From: Bacteroidaceae bacterium
GTDB taxonomy: Bacteria; Bacteroidota; Bacteroidia; Bacteroidales; Bacteroidaceae
Assembly (NCBI GenBank): GCA_017535725.1
Contig: JAFXTO010000029.1
Location: forward strand, 1 to 61,998
Length of the DNA stretch: 61,998 nucleotides
Reading direction: 5' to 3'
Shown here: positions 34,928 to 43,577 of the stretch, piece after piece
How the letters are laid out: each line of letters starts with the position of its first letter
How positions within the stretch are numbered: the stretch's first letter is position 1
Program-made: the position numbers and the translations under genes
Notes under the pieces: generated by a model
Told to the model about the DNA's origin: nothing
Database searches by the model: none
Seen by the model: the letters and a program-made list of their open reading frames with translations, nothing else

Positions 34928-37927
34928 TTATCTGAGGAACTTGCGGCCGTGCGCGACGACGATGCCCTGATAGGTATCGTCCACGCGCTGGCCGTTGAGA
35001 TTGAAGAGCTGTCCTGCCTGTGCGGAGGCAGCTGGTGTTGTGGTGATTCCGGTGTCTGTGACGTCCGTGAGGGTGACTTCGATGACATCGCCGGCAGTAG
35101 AGGTGGGGATGGTGAAACTGCCGTCGGCATTGGTGGTCACGGTGACGTCCTCGCCATTGACCTTCGCGGCCACGGTCTTGTTCCTTGGCAGGTTGCCTAC
35201 GGTCAGTGTCAGCGGCTGTCCCTGGTTGTTGAGGATGCGTGCCGCCACGAGTGTGCGTGCGCTCCACTCCTGATCTACGGTGAAGTCCCCCACGGCCTTG
35301 AGTCCCCGTATGTGTCCGCTCTTCCAGGCTGTAGGCAGGGCGGGCAGCAGGTGGATGTTGCCGTCGTAGCTCTGGAGTAGCATCTCTGCCACGCCGGAGG
35401 TATATCCGAAGTTTCCGTCAATCTGGAAGGGCGAATGTGCGTCCCAGAGGTTGTAGTAGCACCCTCCTTGTCCGGACATGGCGATGACGTAACTCTGTGA
35501 GTGCTTGAGCATAAGTGCGAAGACGTTGCGTGCCTCGTTGCCTTCGAGTGCACGGGCGTAGAGGTTGACCTTCCATCCCCCAGACCAGCCCGTGACGTCG
35601 GTTGCATTGCGCACATGCAGGGAGTTGACGGCCGCCTTGTAGAGTCGCTTGCCCTCGGCATCTGCGGCGTAGGCGGACACTTGACTATATGGGAAGAGCG
35701 CCATCAGGTGGCTGAGGTGTCGGTGTCCTGCCGCGTCGCCCTGGGAGTTGAGGGTGAGGTCCGCCCACTCGCGCAGACAGGTCTTCCCGTTGTAGTTCTC
35801 GGTGTGCAGGCCTTGGTCGAGCACTTCGTAGAAGTCGCGCATCTCCTGTAGGTCTGAAGCTCTGATGGGACTGTCGTCCCCCAATATCTCAGCCCCCTGT
35901 ATGAGGCTTCGCACCACTTCTGTCGTGTTCTGTTGTGCGAAGGCTGTGGAGTGTCCGCTGGGTCCGTGTTCCGGCGAGTATTCGTCGGCTACGAAGTAAG
36001 TGCCGTCCTTGGCCTTCGTGCTGATATCCTTGAGGAACTGCGCGGCTCGCAGCATGGCAGGCAGGGCACGGCGCAGGAAGTCGCGGTCGAGGGTGTAGCG
36101 GTAATGCTGCCAGAGGTGTGAGCAGTTCCAGGCGGCCAGCGTTTTGATTTGGAACGCCATCCACTGCGATGTCCCTCCGAAGATATTGGTCTCGGTGGGA
36201 ACCATCCATCCGCGTACGCCCTCCTTGTAGCGCTGTGCTACGCGGTGGAAGTTGTAGTCATCGCCGGAGAGGGTAATGATATTATTGAGGAAAGGCAGGT
36301 GCATGGTGCTGAGGTTCGTCGTTTCCGTGGGCCAGTAGTTCATCTGTACGTTCACGTCGGTGTGGATGTCGCAATGCCAGAAGTTGGTTTTCGAATCATC
36401 GTTCCAGATGCCCTGCAGGTTGGCGGGTACGTTGATGGTCAAGTTATTGCAACTGACGGCGAGGTATCGTCCATACTGAAAATAAAGCTGTTCGAGGAAG
36501 AGCCCGTCGGCGCGGTTGCGGTTGGCAGACTTGGCGTAGTTATCCACCAGCGCCTTGGTTGTCATGGTGCTGGCAGCATCGCCCAACTGGAGATCTACGC
36601 GGTGCATGAGTTCGGAGAACTGTGCGGTGTGTGCGGCGAGTATTGTAGGCCATCCGTCCTGCACTGCGGCATCGATGATTTCGTTGTTGCGGTTGGCTAT
36701 GCTACTGCGTGTGCCGCTGACACAGGCAGGCTTGCTGTCGTCGAAGTTGGTAGCTGCGACGAGATAGATGGTGATCTCTGTGGCGTCGCTGATCTCGATG
36801 CCTTTATCCGTCTTGGTGAGGTTGCCGTCAGCCGGTACCACTCGGAATGCCGTGCTGTAGTCCACGGTGCGTAGTTTGCCGCCAAAGGAGGCTCCGTCCT
36901 CTGAATAGGTTACCTTGGTCGCATTGATATAGGAGTCGGGCGCGTAGTTGACGCGCAGGTGTAGCCGCCCGTTGCCCTCGGCGCTGTAGTGGATGGCCAG
37001 CACGCGATGCGGTGCAGAAGTGATGTATCGGCGGGAATAGCGCGTGCCGTCTGCGGCCGAGAAATCCACTCCGGCCACACCCTGTTCGATATCCAAGTAG
37101 CGAGTATAGTCGTTGATGGGTCGGCTGTTGTCTTCCATGGATGCCATCTCGCTCAGGTCCTGTATGCGCAGCAGTCCGAGACAGGCGTATATGCCGTGAT
37201 CTCCCCAGTCGGTGGGTGAACCGTTGTAGAGCGTCTTCTCGTTGAGAACGATTTCATCGTTAAGCACGCCCCCTAAGAGCGTGGCACCCACCTGTCCGTT
37301 GCCTATCGGTAGTCCGTATTCCATCCAGGGATGTTCAGACCCGGAGAGTGTGGCCGGGAAGTCGTACCAGAGACTCAGCGGACTGATGTGTGTCGGCCGC
37401 TGTCCCCCGATAACGGTGTTGTAGTCCAGCGGGAGAACCTCTGCCTCCTCCACGAGCATCAGTTTGTTGTTGGCGTCGCCAGCAGACCAGAACCCGATGC
37501 TTTTTCCGGCAGCCATGCCTCCCCAGGGGTTGAAGGTCGTAGCGGTGTTGCCCTTGCGTGCAATTTCCACGGTGCCGTCCGCATTGGAAATCAGTGCGAA
37601 CTCCGTTGCTTCGGTGGAAGAGGCCACCGTGCAGCAGAAGGTAGAGGAGGTGTTCTTCAGTCCGACATAGTGCCCTTTGTTGCTGAGGAGCTTGAAGCTG
37701 GCAGCGTCGCCCACCAGTGCCCAGGAAACATCCTGCGTGCCGCGCGTCACCAGCAAGTCACCGATGGCGGCTCCCTCGGAGATAAAGACCGCACCACCTT
37801 GGAACTTCAGGCCGAAGTACACGGCATCGTCGGGTGAGGTGGAGAAGATTTCAGACTCTTGGGCAGAAGCGGTAAACAAGCCCGCTATGCAGAGGAATGC
37901 GCAAAGGAAGATACGAAGTTGTTTCAT
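34928..37927 (-). CDS. Secreted GH95 glycoside hydrolase (alpha-L-fucosidase type)
   Basis: GH95 enzymes mostly cleave alpha-1,2-linked L-fucose, some L-galactose. A signal peptide (MKQLRIFLCAFLCIAGLFTA SAQ) is followed by an extra N-terminal beta domain (about 25-165). The GH95 N-domain then begins with LWYDFPA...WMEYGLPIGNGQVGATLLGG and EIVLNEKTLYNGSP. In the barrel, PANLQGIWND and DVNVQMNYWP (Asn526, Asn530), YSPEHGPSG (Glu653, general acid position) and FQIDGNFGYTSGVAEML keep the family's catalytic Asn, Glu and Asp. The C-terminus (LFNLNGQRVDDTYQGIVV AHGRKFLR) resembles the surface-protein tails in this window. No SusC/SusD pair is adjacent. Confidence 0.92.
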   Translation of the reverse strand: MKQLRIFLCAFLCIAGLFTASAQESEIFSTSPDDAVYFGLKFQGGAVFISEGAAIGDLLVTRGTQDVSWALVGDAASFKLLSNKGHYVGLKNTSSTFCCTVASSTEATEFALISNADGTVEIARKGNTATTFNPWGGMAAGKSIGFWSAGDANNKLMLVEEAEVLPLDYNTVIGGQRPTHISPLSLWYDFPATLSGSEHPWMEYGLPIGNGQVGATLLGGVLNDEIVLNEKTLYNGSPTDWGDHGIYACLGLLRIQDLSEMASMEDNSRPINDYTRYLDIEQGVAGVDFSAADGTRYSRRYITSAPHRVLAIHYSAEGNGRLHLRVNYAPDSYINATKVTYSEDGASFGGKLRTVDYSTAFRVVPADGNLTKTDKGIEISDATEITIYLVAATNFDDSKPACVSGTRSSIANRNNEIIDAAVQDGWPTILAAHTAQFSELMHRVDLQLGDAASTMTTKALVDNYAKSANRNRADGLFLEQLYFQYGRYLAVSCNNLTINVPANLQGIWNDDSKTNFWHCDIHTDVNVQMNYWPTETTNLSTMHLPFLNNIITLSGDDYNFHRVAQRYKEGVRGWMVPTETNIFGGTSQWMAFQIKTLAAWNCSHLWQHYRYTLDRDFLRRALPAMLRAAQFLKDISTKAKDGTYFVADEYSPEHGPSGHSTAFAQQNTTEVVRSLIQGAEILGDDSPIRASDLQEMRDFYEVLDQGLHTENYNGKTCLREWADLTLNSQGDAAGHRHLSHLMALFPYSQVSAYAADAEGKRLYKAAVNSLHVRNATDVTGWSGGWKVNLYARALEGNEARNVFALMLKHSQSYVIAMSGQGGCYYNLWDAHSPFQIDGNFGYTSGVAEMLLQSYDGNIHLLPALPTAWKSGHIRGLKAVGDFTVDQEWSARTLVAARILNNQGQPLTLTVGNLPRNKTVAAKVNGEDVTVTTNADGSFTIPTSTAGDVIEVTLTDVTDTGITTTPAASAQAGQLFNLNGQRVDDTYQGIVVAHGRKFLR

Positions 37928-38006
37928 GAGTTGTATGATTGGTTAAGTTAGTGAATGAATCCTTTTGTTGGTACAGACGTCGCCTGTTGTCAGCCTGTTT
38001 CGGGTG

Positions 38007-38014
38007 CAAAGTTA
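38007..38014 (-). promoter_or_regulatory. -7 box TAACTTTG for the GH95 gene
   Basis: TAACTTTGCACCCG lies 80 bases upstream of the ATG on the minus strand. Confidence 0.5.
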
Positions 38015-38123
38015 GTGATTATTCGGAGATAATCCCTTTCTTTTCACCCTTTTTATTCATAGAAAGCAGTTCTTTTCCTGCTTTTTACTCCTCTTAGATA
38101 CCTTTTTCCCCCTTGAAAAGACG

Positions 38124-38150
38124 AAAAGAGCCCAATAAATGAGCTCTTTT
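38124..38150 (-). terminator. Terminator-like hairpin after thrC
   Basis: AAAAGAGC (38124-38131) pairs with GCTCTTTT (38143-38150). It lies 132 bases past the thrC stop, within the 354-base gap to the GH95 gene. The rest of that gap shows the GH95 promoter box and nothing else I recognise. Confidence 0.55.
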
Positions 38151-38281
38151 ATTATAAATCTGTAATTCCCCGTTTTGCTTGGGAGCCAGAGTACTACCGT
38201 GGTGAACAGGGTAGTTGCGATTTGCTAAGTATGAATATAAAAATAGTTACATGAATTAGTGGATAATTTGCCTTTCCAAGC

Positions 38282-39685
38282 TTATTGACTGAGGAGGAAG
38301 GCTTTGAAGTCGTCGAACTTGTTGGATAGTGGAATACTCTGTTTCTGTCCACGCATGAATGCCTGTAACTTCTCTGGTATGGGGAGGTCTAGGTGTAGGA
38401 TGTTGTCTACGGTGTTCTTGAACTTGGCGGGGTGGGCGGTCTCGAGGAAGATGCCGACTTCTCCCTGTTGCAGTTGTTCTTTCAGGGCGCGGTAGCCACA
38501 AGCTCCGTGTGGGTCGAGGACGTAGGCGGTGCGGGCGTAGCAATCACGCATGGTGTCTGCTATCTGTTCATCGGAGTAGGTTGCGCCGTAGATGAACGAA
38601 CCACCCATAACCCCTCCCAGGGAGGGGAGTGGCTGTGAGATGCCGCGTTGGTTCAATCGCTGTTGAACGTCCTCGCGGCTATAGAGGTCGAGGATGCGTG
38701 CGAAGTTGGAGGGATCGCCGACATCCATGGCGTTGGCTATTGTTGGCAGGGAGGGCTGAGGGGTGTAGATGCCCGTCTGCAAGTAGTTGTAGAATACGTC
38801 GTTGGCGTTATTGGCGGCGATGAAGCGGGTGATGGGCAGTCCCATGACGTGGCCGAAGAGGGCTGAGCAGATGTTGCCGAAATTGCCAGAGGGGACGGCA
38901 ACGACGAGGTTGCTGTCGGCGGCGGTGAGGTTGCTGTCGGAGGACAAACCACCGACAACACGAGCCTTGCGGAGTTGGGCGTATGCCCAGAAGTAGTAGA
39001 AGGCCTGGGGGAGGAAGCGGGCGACGTTGATGCTGTTGGCGGAGGTGAGGCGCATGTGGGCATTGAGGTCAGCATCCATGAATGCCGATTTGACGAGTCG
39101 CTGGCAGTCGTCAAAGACGCCATCGACCTCGACGGCGGTGATGTTGCGTCCGAGTGTGGTGAACTGGCATTCTTGGATGGGAGAGACCTTGCCCTTGGGG
39201 TAGAGGACGTAAACGTGGATGCCCTCGACACCGAGGAATCCGTTGGCGACGGCCGAGCCCGTGTCGCCAGAGGTGGCGACGAGTACGTTGACCGCCTCGT
39301 TTGTCCGCTTATCAGCCTTGATGAAGTACTGCAGCAATCGCGCCATGAAGCGGGCCCCTACGTCCTTGAAGGCGAGGGTAGGGCCGTGGAATAGTTCGAG
39401 GGCGTAGATATTGTCTTCCACGCGGACAAGAGGGGTGTCGAAGGAGAGGGTGTCATAGACAATGCGGCGTAAGTCTTCGGCTGACACGTCCTCACCAAAG
39501 AAGGCATCGGCAACGCGATAGGCTACTTCTTGAAAAGTGAGGTCGGCAATCTCGTCCCAGAAAGAGGCGGGCAGTTGTTTGATGACTTCGGGCATATAGA
39601 GGCCACGGTCTTCGGCAAGGCCGCGAACAACGGCTTCACGGAGTGTGGCACGGGCGGCGGTGTGGTTGGTGGAATAGTAAAGCAT
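38282..39685 (-). CDS. thrC: Threonine synthase
   Basis: ThrC converts phosphohomoserine to threonine with pyridoxal phosphate. The start at 39685 (MLYYSTNHTAARATLREAVV) matches the family; a GTG 15 bases upstream falls in a palindromic element's edge and is less likely. The PLP lysine is in GPTLAFKDVGARFM, and LVATSGDTGSAVA, NSINVARFLPQ and VPSGNFGNICS are conserved. Residues around 350-360 (SQPLPSLGGVMGG) are unusual and encoded by a short CCCCTCCCAGGGAGGGG palindrome (38611-38627), possibly a decayed element insertion. It is the last gene of the thrA operon. Confidence 0.95.
   Translation of the reverse strand: MLYYSTNHTAARATLREAVVRGLAEDRGLYMPEVIKQLPASFWDEIADLTFQEVAYRVADAFFGEDVSAEDLRRIVYDTLSFDTPLVRVEDNIYALELFHGPTLAFKDVGARFMARLLQYFIKADKRTNEAVNVLVATSGDTGSAVANGFLGVEGIHVYVLYPKGKVSPIQECQFTTLGRNITAVEVDGVFDDCQRLVKSAFMDADLNAHMRLTSANSINVARFLPQAFYYFWAYAQLRKARVVGGLSSDSNLTAADSNLVVAVPSGNFGNICSALFGHVMGLPITRFIAANNANDVFYNYLQTGIYTPQPSLPTIANAMDVGDPSNFARILDLYSREDVQQRLNQRGISQPLPSLGGVMGGSFIYGATYSDEQIADTMRDCYARTAYVLDPHGACGYRALKEQLQQGEVGIFLETAHPAKFKNTVDNILHLDLPIPEKLQAFMRGQKQSIPLSNKFDDFKAFLLSQ
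38611..38627. repeat. Short palindrome inside thrC
   Basis: CCCCTCCCAGGGAGGGG is a near-perfect hairpin with the same core as the paired elements but without the outer tails. It encodes PSLGG within ThrC. Whether it is a decayed element or chance is open. Confidence 0.5.
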
Positions 39686-39693
39686 AAATAAAA

Positions 39694-39802
39694 GACCCAC
39701 CCCTCACCCTCCCTGTGAGGGAGGGGGTGGAATGTATTGAGGTATGTTATTATTTGCATAGGTGACCACTCCCTCCCTCACAGGGAGGGTGAGGGGTGGG
39801 TC
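39694..39802. repeat. Paired palindromic element, thrC|PGM-like junction
   Basis: The copies at 39694-39730 and 39766-39802 are inverted and differ at one of 37 positions. The second copy encodes residues 419-431 of the PGM-like protein ([13 protein letters not shown]). The first copy ends nine bases before the thrC ATG on the minus strand. In the thr mRNA the pair could form a long stem just ahead of thrC. Confidence 0.92.
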
Positions 39803-41057
39803 CGTTCATAAATAACTTAATGAATTCGTCGCCTTGGAGGAGTCCGTAGCTTCCGTCCTTGCAGGCATCTTCGTCGAAGGTCTGTACTGCATCGGGATCA
39901 ATACCAGGGTAGTAGATGCAGAAGGGGATAGGTTCGGCGGTGTGGGTCCGGTGCTCGCAGGGCGTAGGATGGTCGGGGAGGAGGGCGATGGAGACGGGGG
40001 GAGTGGTGGGGGCGGAGAGGGCCTCCAGTATGGGCTGGATGAGTCGGTGGTCGAGGTCCTCGATGGTCTGGAGCTTGAGGGGTACGGAGCCATCGTGCCC
40101 TGCCTCATCGCTTGCCTCTACATGGAGGTAAACGAAGTCATCGCCATCGGCGGGGGCAGCGGGGTCATGCCCAAGGAGGGCATCGATGGCGGCCTGCGCC
40201 TTGCCCTCGAAGTTGGTGTCGTAGAGACCTGTGGCTCCAGGGACGTTGATGACCCGCAGGCCGGCATAATGCCCGATGCCGCGGATGAGGTCCACGGCTG
40301 TGATGACGGCGCCGCTGTGGATTTGATCGGGGAAGCGCTGGGTGAGTGGCACCATCTGAGGGCGGTAGCCACCACCCCAAGGCCAGATGCTGGAGGCCAT
40401 GTCGCGTCCTTCGCGCGCGCGTTCCTTATTTGTATTATGAAGTGGCAAGAGCTCCTGGGAGCGGCGAACGAGGTCGCGCAACAGAGCTGCTGTCTCCTCG
40501 GCCTCGGGCTCTTCAGCCTCAATCTGATAGTCCTTCCATGGGTGGAGGGGAATGTCGTGAGGAGGGGTACAGCGGAGGTTCTTATTGCCTCCGCGTATGA
40601 CGAGTAGATGGCGATATTGCACGCCTGTGTAGAATCGGACACGCCCATTGTATTTGGGGTCATTGGCGAGTTGCTCGTTGAGAAAATCAATGAGTGGCGC
40701 AGCCTCCTCGGTCTCGAGTCTCCCACAGGAGTGGTTCTTGAGGATATCGCCCTCTATACATACGAGGTTACAGCGTAGGGCCAAGTCGTCTGGTTGGAGC
40801 TCCACACCGATGGCTGCGGCCTCGAGTGGTCCGCGTCCTTCGTAGACAAGATGCTGGTCGTAGCCGAGGATGCTGCTATTGGCCACTTCGGAACCCGGAT
40901 GGAAGCCGTCGGGGACGGTCTTCAGCATTCCACAACGTCCATGAGCTGCCAGCCAATCCATAGCTGGAGTATTGGCGTGTTGCAGTAAGGTCTTATTGTC
41001 GAGCGAGGGCACGTGCCAGTCTGCCATGCCATCGCCAAGGATGATTAAATGCTTCAT
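39750..41057 (-). CDS. PGM-like phosphotransferase, proposed homoserine kinase
   Basis: The protein belongs to the archaeal-type cofactor-independent phosphoglycerate mutase / alkaline phosphatase superfamily: KHLIILGDGMADW (metal Asp9), HPGSEVANSSILGYD (nucleophile Ser in the VANSSILG motif), VYLHVEASDEAGHDG and LLPDHPTP. A genuine gpmI exists at 6665, and this gene lies between thrA and thrC with a 4-base ATGA overlap with thrA. No other homoserine kinase is seen. Bacteroidetes members in this context have been proposed as homoserine kinases (TIGR02535-type family), which fits the missing ThrB step. The last 18 residues (from GPTPHPPCEGG) come from a palindromic element and are not family sequence. 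The role is inferred from context. Confidence 0.85.
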   Translation of the reverse strand: MKHLIILGDGMADWHVPSLDNKTLLQHANTPAMDWLAAHGRCGMLKTVPDGFHPGSEVANSSILGYDQHLVYEGRGPLEAAAIGVELQPDDLALRCNLVCIEGDILKNHSCGRLETEEAAPLIDFLNEQLANDPKYNGRVRFYTGVQYRHLLVIRGGNKNLRCTPPHDIPLHPWKDYQIEAEEPEAEETAALLRDLVRRSQELLPLHNTNKERAREGRDMASSIWPWGGGYRPQMVPLTQRFPDQIHSGAVITAVDLIRGIGHYAGLRVINVPGATGLYDTNFEGKAQAAIDALLGHDPAAPADGDDFVYLHVEASDEAGHDGSVPLKLQTIEDLDHRLIQPILEALSAPTTPPVSIALLPDHPTPCEHRTHTAEPIPFCIYYPGIDPDAVQTFDEDACKDGSYGLLQGDEFIKLFMNGPTPHPPCEGGSGHLCK

Positions 41058-43483
41058 ATATTAGCAATACTCATGATATCCGCAAAGACGCCAGCAGCAG
41101 TGACGCTGGCTCCGGCACCATAGCCTTGAATGAGCATGGGGTATTCGCGATAGCGTTCTGTCGTGAGCAGGACGATGTTATTGCTACCTTCGAGTCGGTA
41201 GAAGGGGTGGTTTTCAGGAATCTCGAGTAGAGCAACACGGGCATGTCCATCCTCATAACGTGCGACGAATCGCCATCGTTTGCCTTCGGCTTCCACCCGT
41301 TGGCGACGCTCCTCAAATTCGGCGTCGAGTTCTGGTAGGTGTTGCCAGAAGGATTCCACATCCCCAGTAAAGAATGTCTTCGGAATGAAAAGGTCGGCCT
41401 CGACATCGGACTGTTCAATCTGGTAGCCCGCCTCGCGGGTGAGGATAACGAGCTTGCGGATGACGTCATGACCGCAGAGGTCGATGCGGGGATCGGGCTC
41501 GCTGTAGCCCTCTTGCTGTGCCATGCGTACGGTCTGACTGAATGGCACGTCGGCTGCAATCTTGTTGAAGATGAAGTTTAGGGTGCCGCTGAGTACAGCC
41601 TCGATACGCAGAATCTTGTCGCCGCTGTGAATGAGGTCGTTGATGGTACGGATGATGGGTAGGCCAGCACCCACGTTGGTCTCGAAAAGGAACTTGACGC
41701 CCCGTCGTTGCGCTGTAGCCTTCAGTTCACGGTAATTCTCGTAGTCGGAACTGGCTGCGAGTTTGTTGGCTGCCACAACATTGATGTTGTGCTCCAGAAA
41801 ATCGCGATAGATACTGGCTACCTCAGGTGATGCGGTGCAATCGACGAATACGGAATTGAAGATGTTCATGCCGATGACCTCGTCGTGTAGTCGCTGTATG
41901 CTGCTTTCTGGCGCTTCGTCAAGGAGCTGTCGCCAGTGTGTGAGGTCAATGCCCTCACGGGAGAAAACGGCTCGCTTGCTGCTGGCGAGTCCTACGACAT
42001 TCAGTTTCAGTCCTTGCTCGCGCATCAGCTTCTCCTGCTGCTGTGCCAGCTGTTCGATGAGGCTGCTGCCCACGGTGCCAACACCGCAGAGGAATAGATT
42101 AAGAACTTGGTATTCTGAGAGGAAGAAAGCGTCGTGGATGACGTTCAGGGTCTTACGCAGGTAACGTGAGTCAACAACGAAGGAGATGTTCGTCTCGGAG
42201 GCTCCTTGTGCACATGCAATGACGCTGATACCCGATCTTCCGAGTGTTCCAAAGAGTTTTCCTGCAATGCCTGGAGTGTGCTTCATTCGTTCGCCGACGA
42301 CAGCAACCGTAGCCAGTCCTCCCTCTGCCTGCATGCGGAACATAGCTCCTGTCTCAATTTCCTTTGCGAACTCTTCGTTGAGCACCCGGCAGGCAGCTTC
42401 TGAGTCTTCATCGCGTACGCCAATACTAGTACTGTTTTCGGAAGAGGCCTGAGAGACCATGAAAACGGAAATCCCATTTTCTGCCAGTACGGAGAAGATG
42501 CGACGGTTCACACCGATGACACCTACCATGGAAAGACCTGAAACGGTAATGAGTGTAGTCCCCTTGATGCTGCTGATGCCCTTGATGAGTCGTTGGTCGT
42601 CGGAGGCTTCCTTATTGATGATGGTGCCTGGGGCATCGGGGTTGAAGGTGTTCTTGATAAGAATGGGAATGTTCTTGACGCAGACAGGATAGATGGTGGG
42701 CGGGTAAACCACTTTGGCTCCAAAGTTGCAGAGTTCCATTGCCTCGACATAGGACAACTCTGGAATCACGTACGCACTGGTGATGACGCGTGGATCGGCG
42801 GTCATGAAGCCATCCACGTCTGTCCAAATCTCCAGGACGCTGGCATCGAGTGCTGCTGCGATGATGCTTGCGGTGTAGTCTGAACCGCCACGTCCGAGGT
42901 TGGTGGTCTCGCCACTCTCGGCATCGGTGCTGATGAAACCTGGCACAAGGGACACCTTGGGAACCTGACACCATGCTTCGCGCACGAGTCTATTGGTTAA
43001 CTCGCTGGCCAGACGTGAACGACCGGCTTTAACTTCCGTCTTGATGAACTCGCGGCTGTCGAACCAGACCGCATCGTTAACGAGTGTGGCGACAATCTGG
43101 CTGCTGAGTCGCTCGCCGTAGCTTACAATGGCGGCGTGGGTCTTCGGCGAAAGGTCGCGGATGAGGTAAACTCCCTGGTAGATGCTGCGCAGTTCCTCGA
43201 GCAGGCCATCGACGATGCGGATGAGCGACTCGCGCTCGTTGCCAGCAGGGATGATGGCTGCGATGAGATCGTGGTGACGACGTGTCATCTCGGCGTATGA
43301 GACCAAGTATGCCACATCACCACTCAGGGCTTGCTGGGCTGTACGGATAAGCTGATCGGTGATGCCGCCCAGTGCCGAAACGACTACAATAACCGGTTCG
43401 GACTGCGACTCCACGATTTTTTTTACGCTGAGAATGCTCTTAACAGAACCTACGCTGGTTCCTCCAAACTTGAGTACTTTCAT
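41054..43483 (-). CDS. thrA: Bifunctional aspartokinase / homoserine dehydrogenase
   Basis: ThrA catalyses the first and third steps of threonine synthesis. I chose 43483 because MKVLKFGGTSVGS is the conserved kinase start; the upstream extension runs over the promoter. The kinase domain (1-about 290) shows KFGGTSVGS and NLGRGGSDYTA. Two ACT regulatory domains follow (about 310-460; GLSMVGVIGVNRRIF, VAVVGERMKHTPGIAGKLFG), predicting threonine feedback. The dehydrogenase half starts about 465 (NLFLCGVGTVGSSLIEQL) and carries KLAASSDYENYRELK and EAVLSGTLNFIFN. The 809-aa length is typical. It is first in the operon and overlaps the next gene by four bases. Confidence 0.96.
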   Translation of the reverse strand: MKVLKFGGTSVGSVKSILSVKKIVESQSEPVIVVVSALGGITDQLIRTAQQALSGDVAYLVSYAEMTRRHHDLIAAIIPAGNERESLIRIVDGLLEELRSIYQGVYLIRDLSPKTHAAIVSYGERLSSQIVATLVNDAVWFDSREFIKTEVKAGRSRLASELTNRLVREAWCQVPKVSLVPGFISTDAESGETTNLGRGGSDYTASIIAAALDASVLEIWTDVDGFMTADPRVITSAYVIPELSYVEAMELCNFGAKVVYPPTIYPVCVKNIPILIKNTFNPDAPGTIINKEASDDQRLIKGISSIKGTTLITVSGLSMVGVIGVNRRIFSVLAENGISVFMVSQASSENSTSIGVRDEDSEAACRVLNEEFAKEIETGAMFRMQAEGGLATVAVVGERMKHTPGIAGKLFGTLGRSGISVIACAQGASETNISFVVDSRYLRKTLNVIHDAFFLSEYQVLNLFLCGVGTVGSSLIEQLAQQQEKLMREQGLKLNVVGLASSKRAVFSREGIDLTHWRQLLDEAPESSIQRLHDEVIGMNIFNSVFVDCTASPEVASIYRDFLEHNINVVAANKLAASSDYENYRELKATAQRRGVKFLFETNVGAGLPIIRTINDLIHSGDKILRIEAVLSGTLNFIFNKIAADVPFSQTVRMAQQEGYSEPDPRIDLCGHDVIRKLVILTREAGYQIEQSDVEADLFIPKTFFTGDVESFWQHLPELDAEFEERRQRVEAEGKRWRFVARYEDGHARVALLEIPENHPFYRLEGSNNIVLLTTERYREYPMLIQGYGAGASVTAAGVFADIMSIANI

Positions 43484-43504
43484 GTGCTTGTAAAGATTTG
43501 GGTG

Positions 43505-43512
43505 CAAAAGTA
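43505..43512 (-). promoter_or_regulatory. -7 box TACTTTTG for the thr operon
   Basis: TACTTTTGCACCC on the minus strand lies 21 bases before the thrA ATG at 43483, which also supports the shorter start. No leader-peptide attenuator with threonine codons fits in so short a leader. Confidence 0.55.
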
Positions 43513-43577
43513 CGAAATATCCTTCATATTCTCATTATAAGGACGTAAGAAATGCGCTACGTTGTCATAAAATTTTG

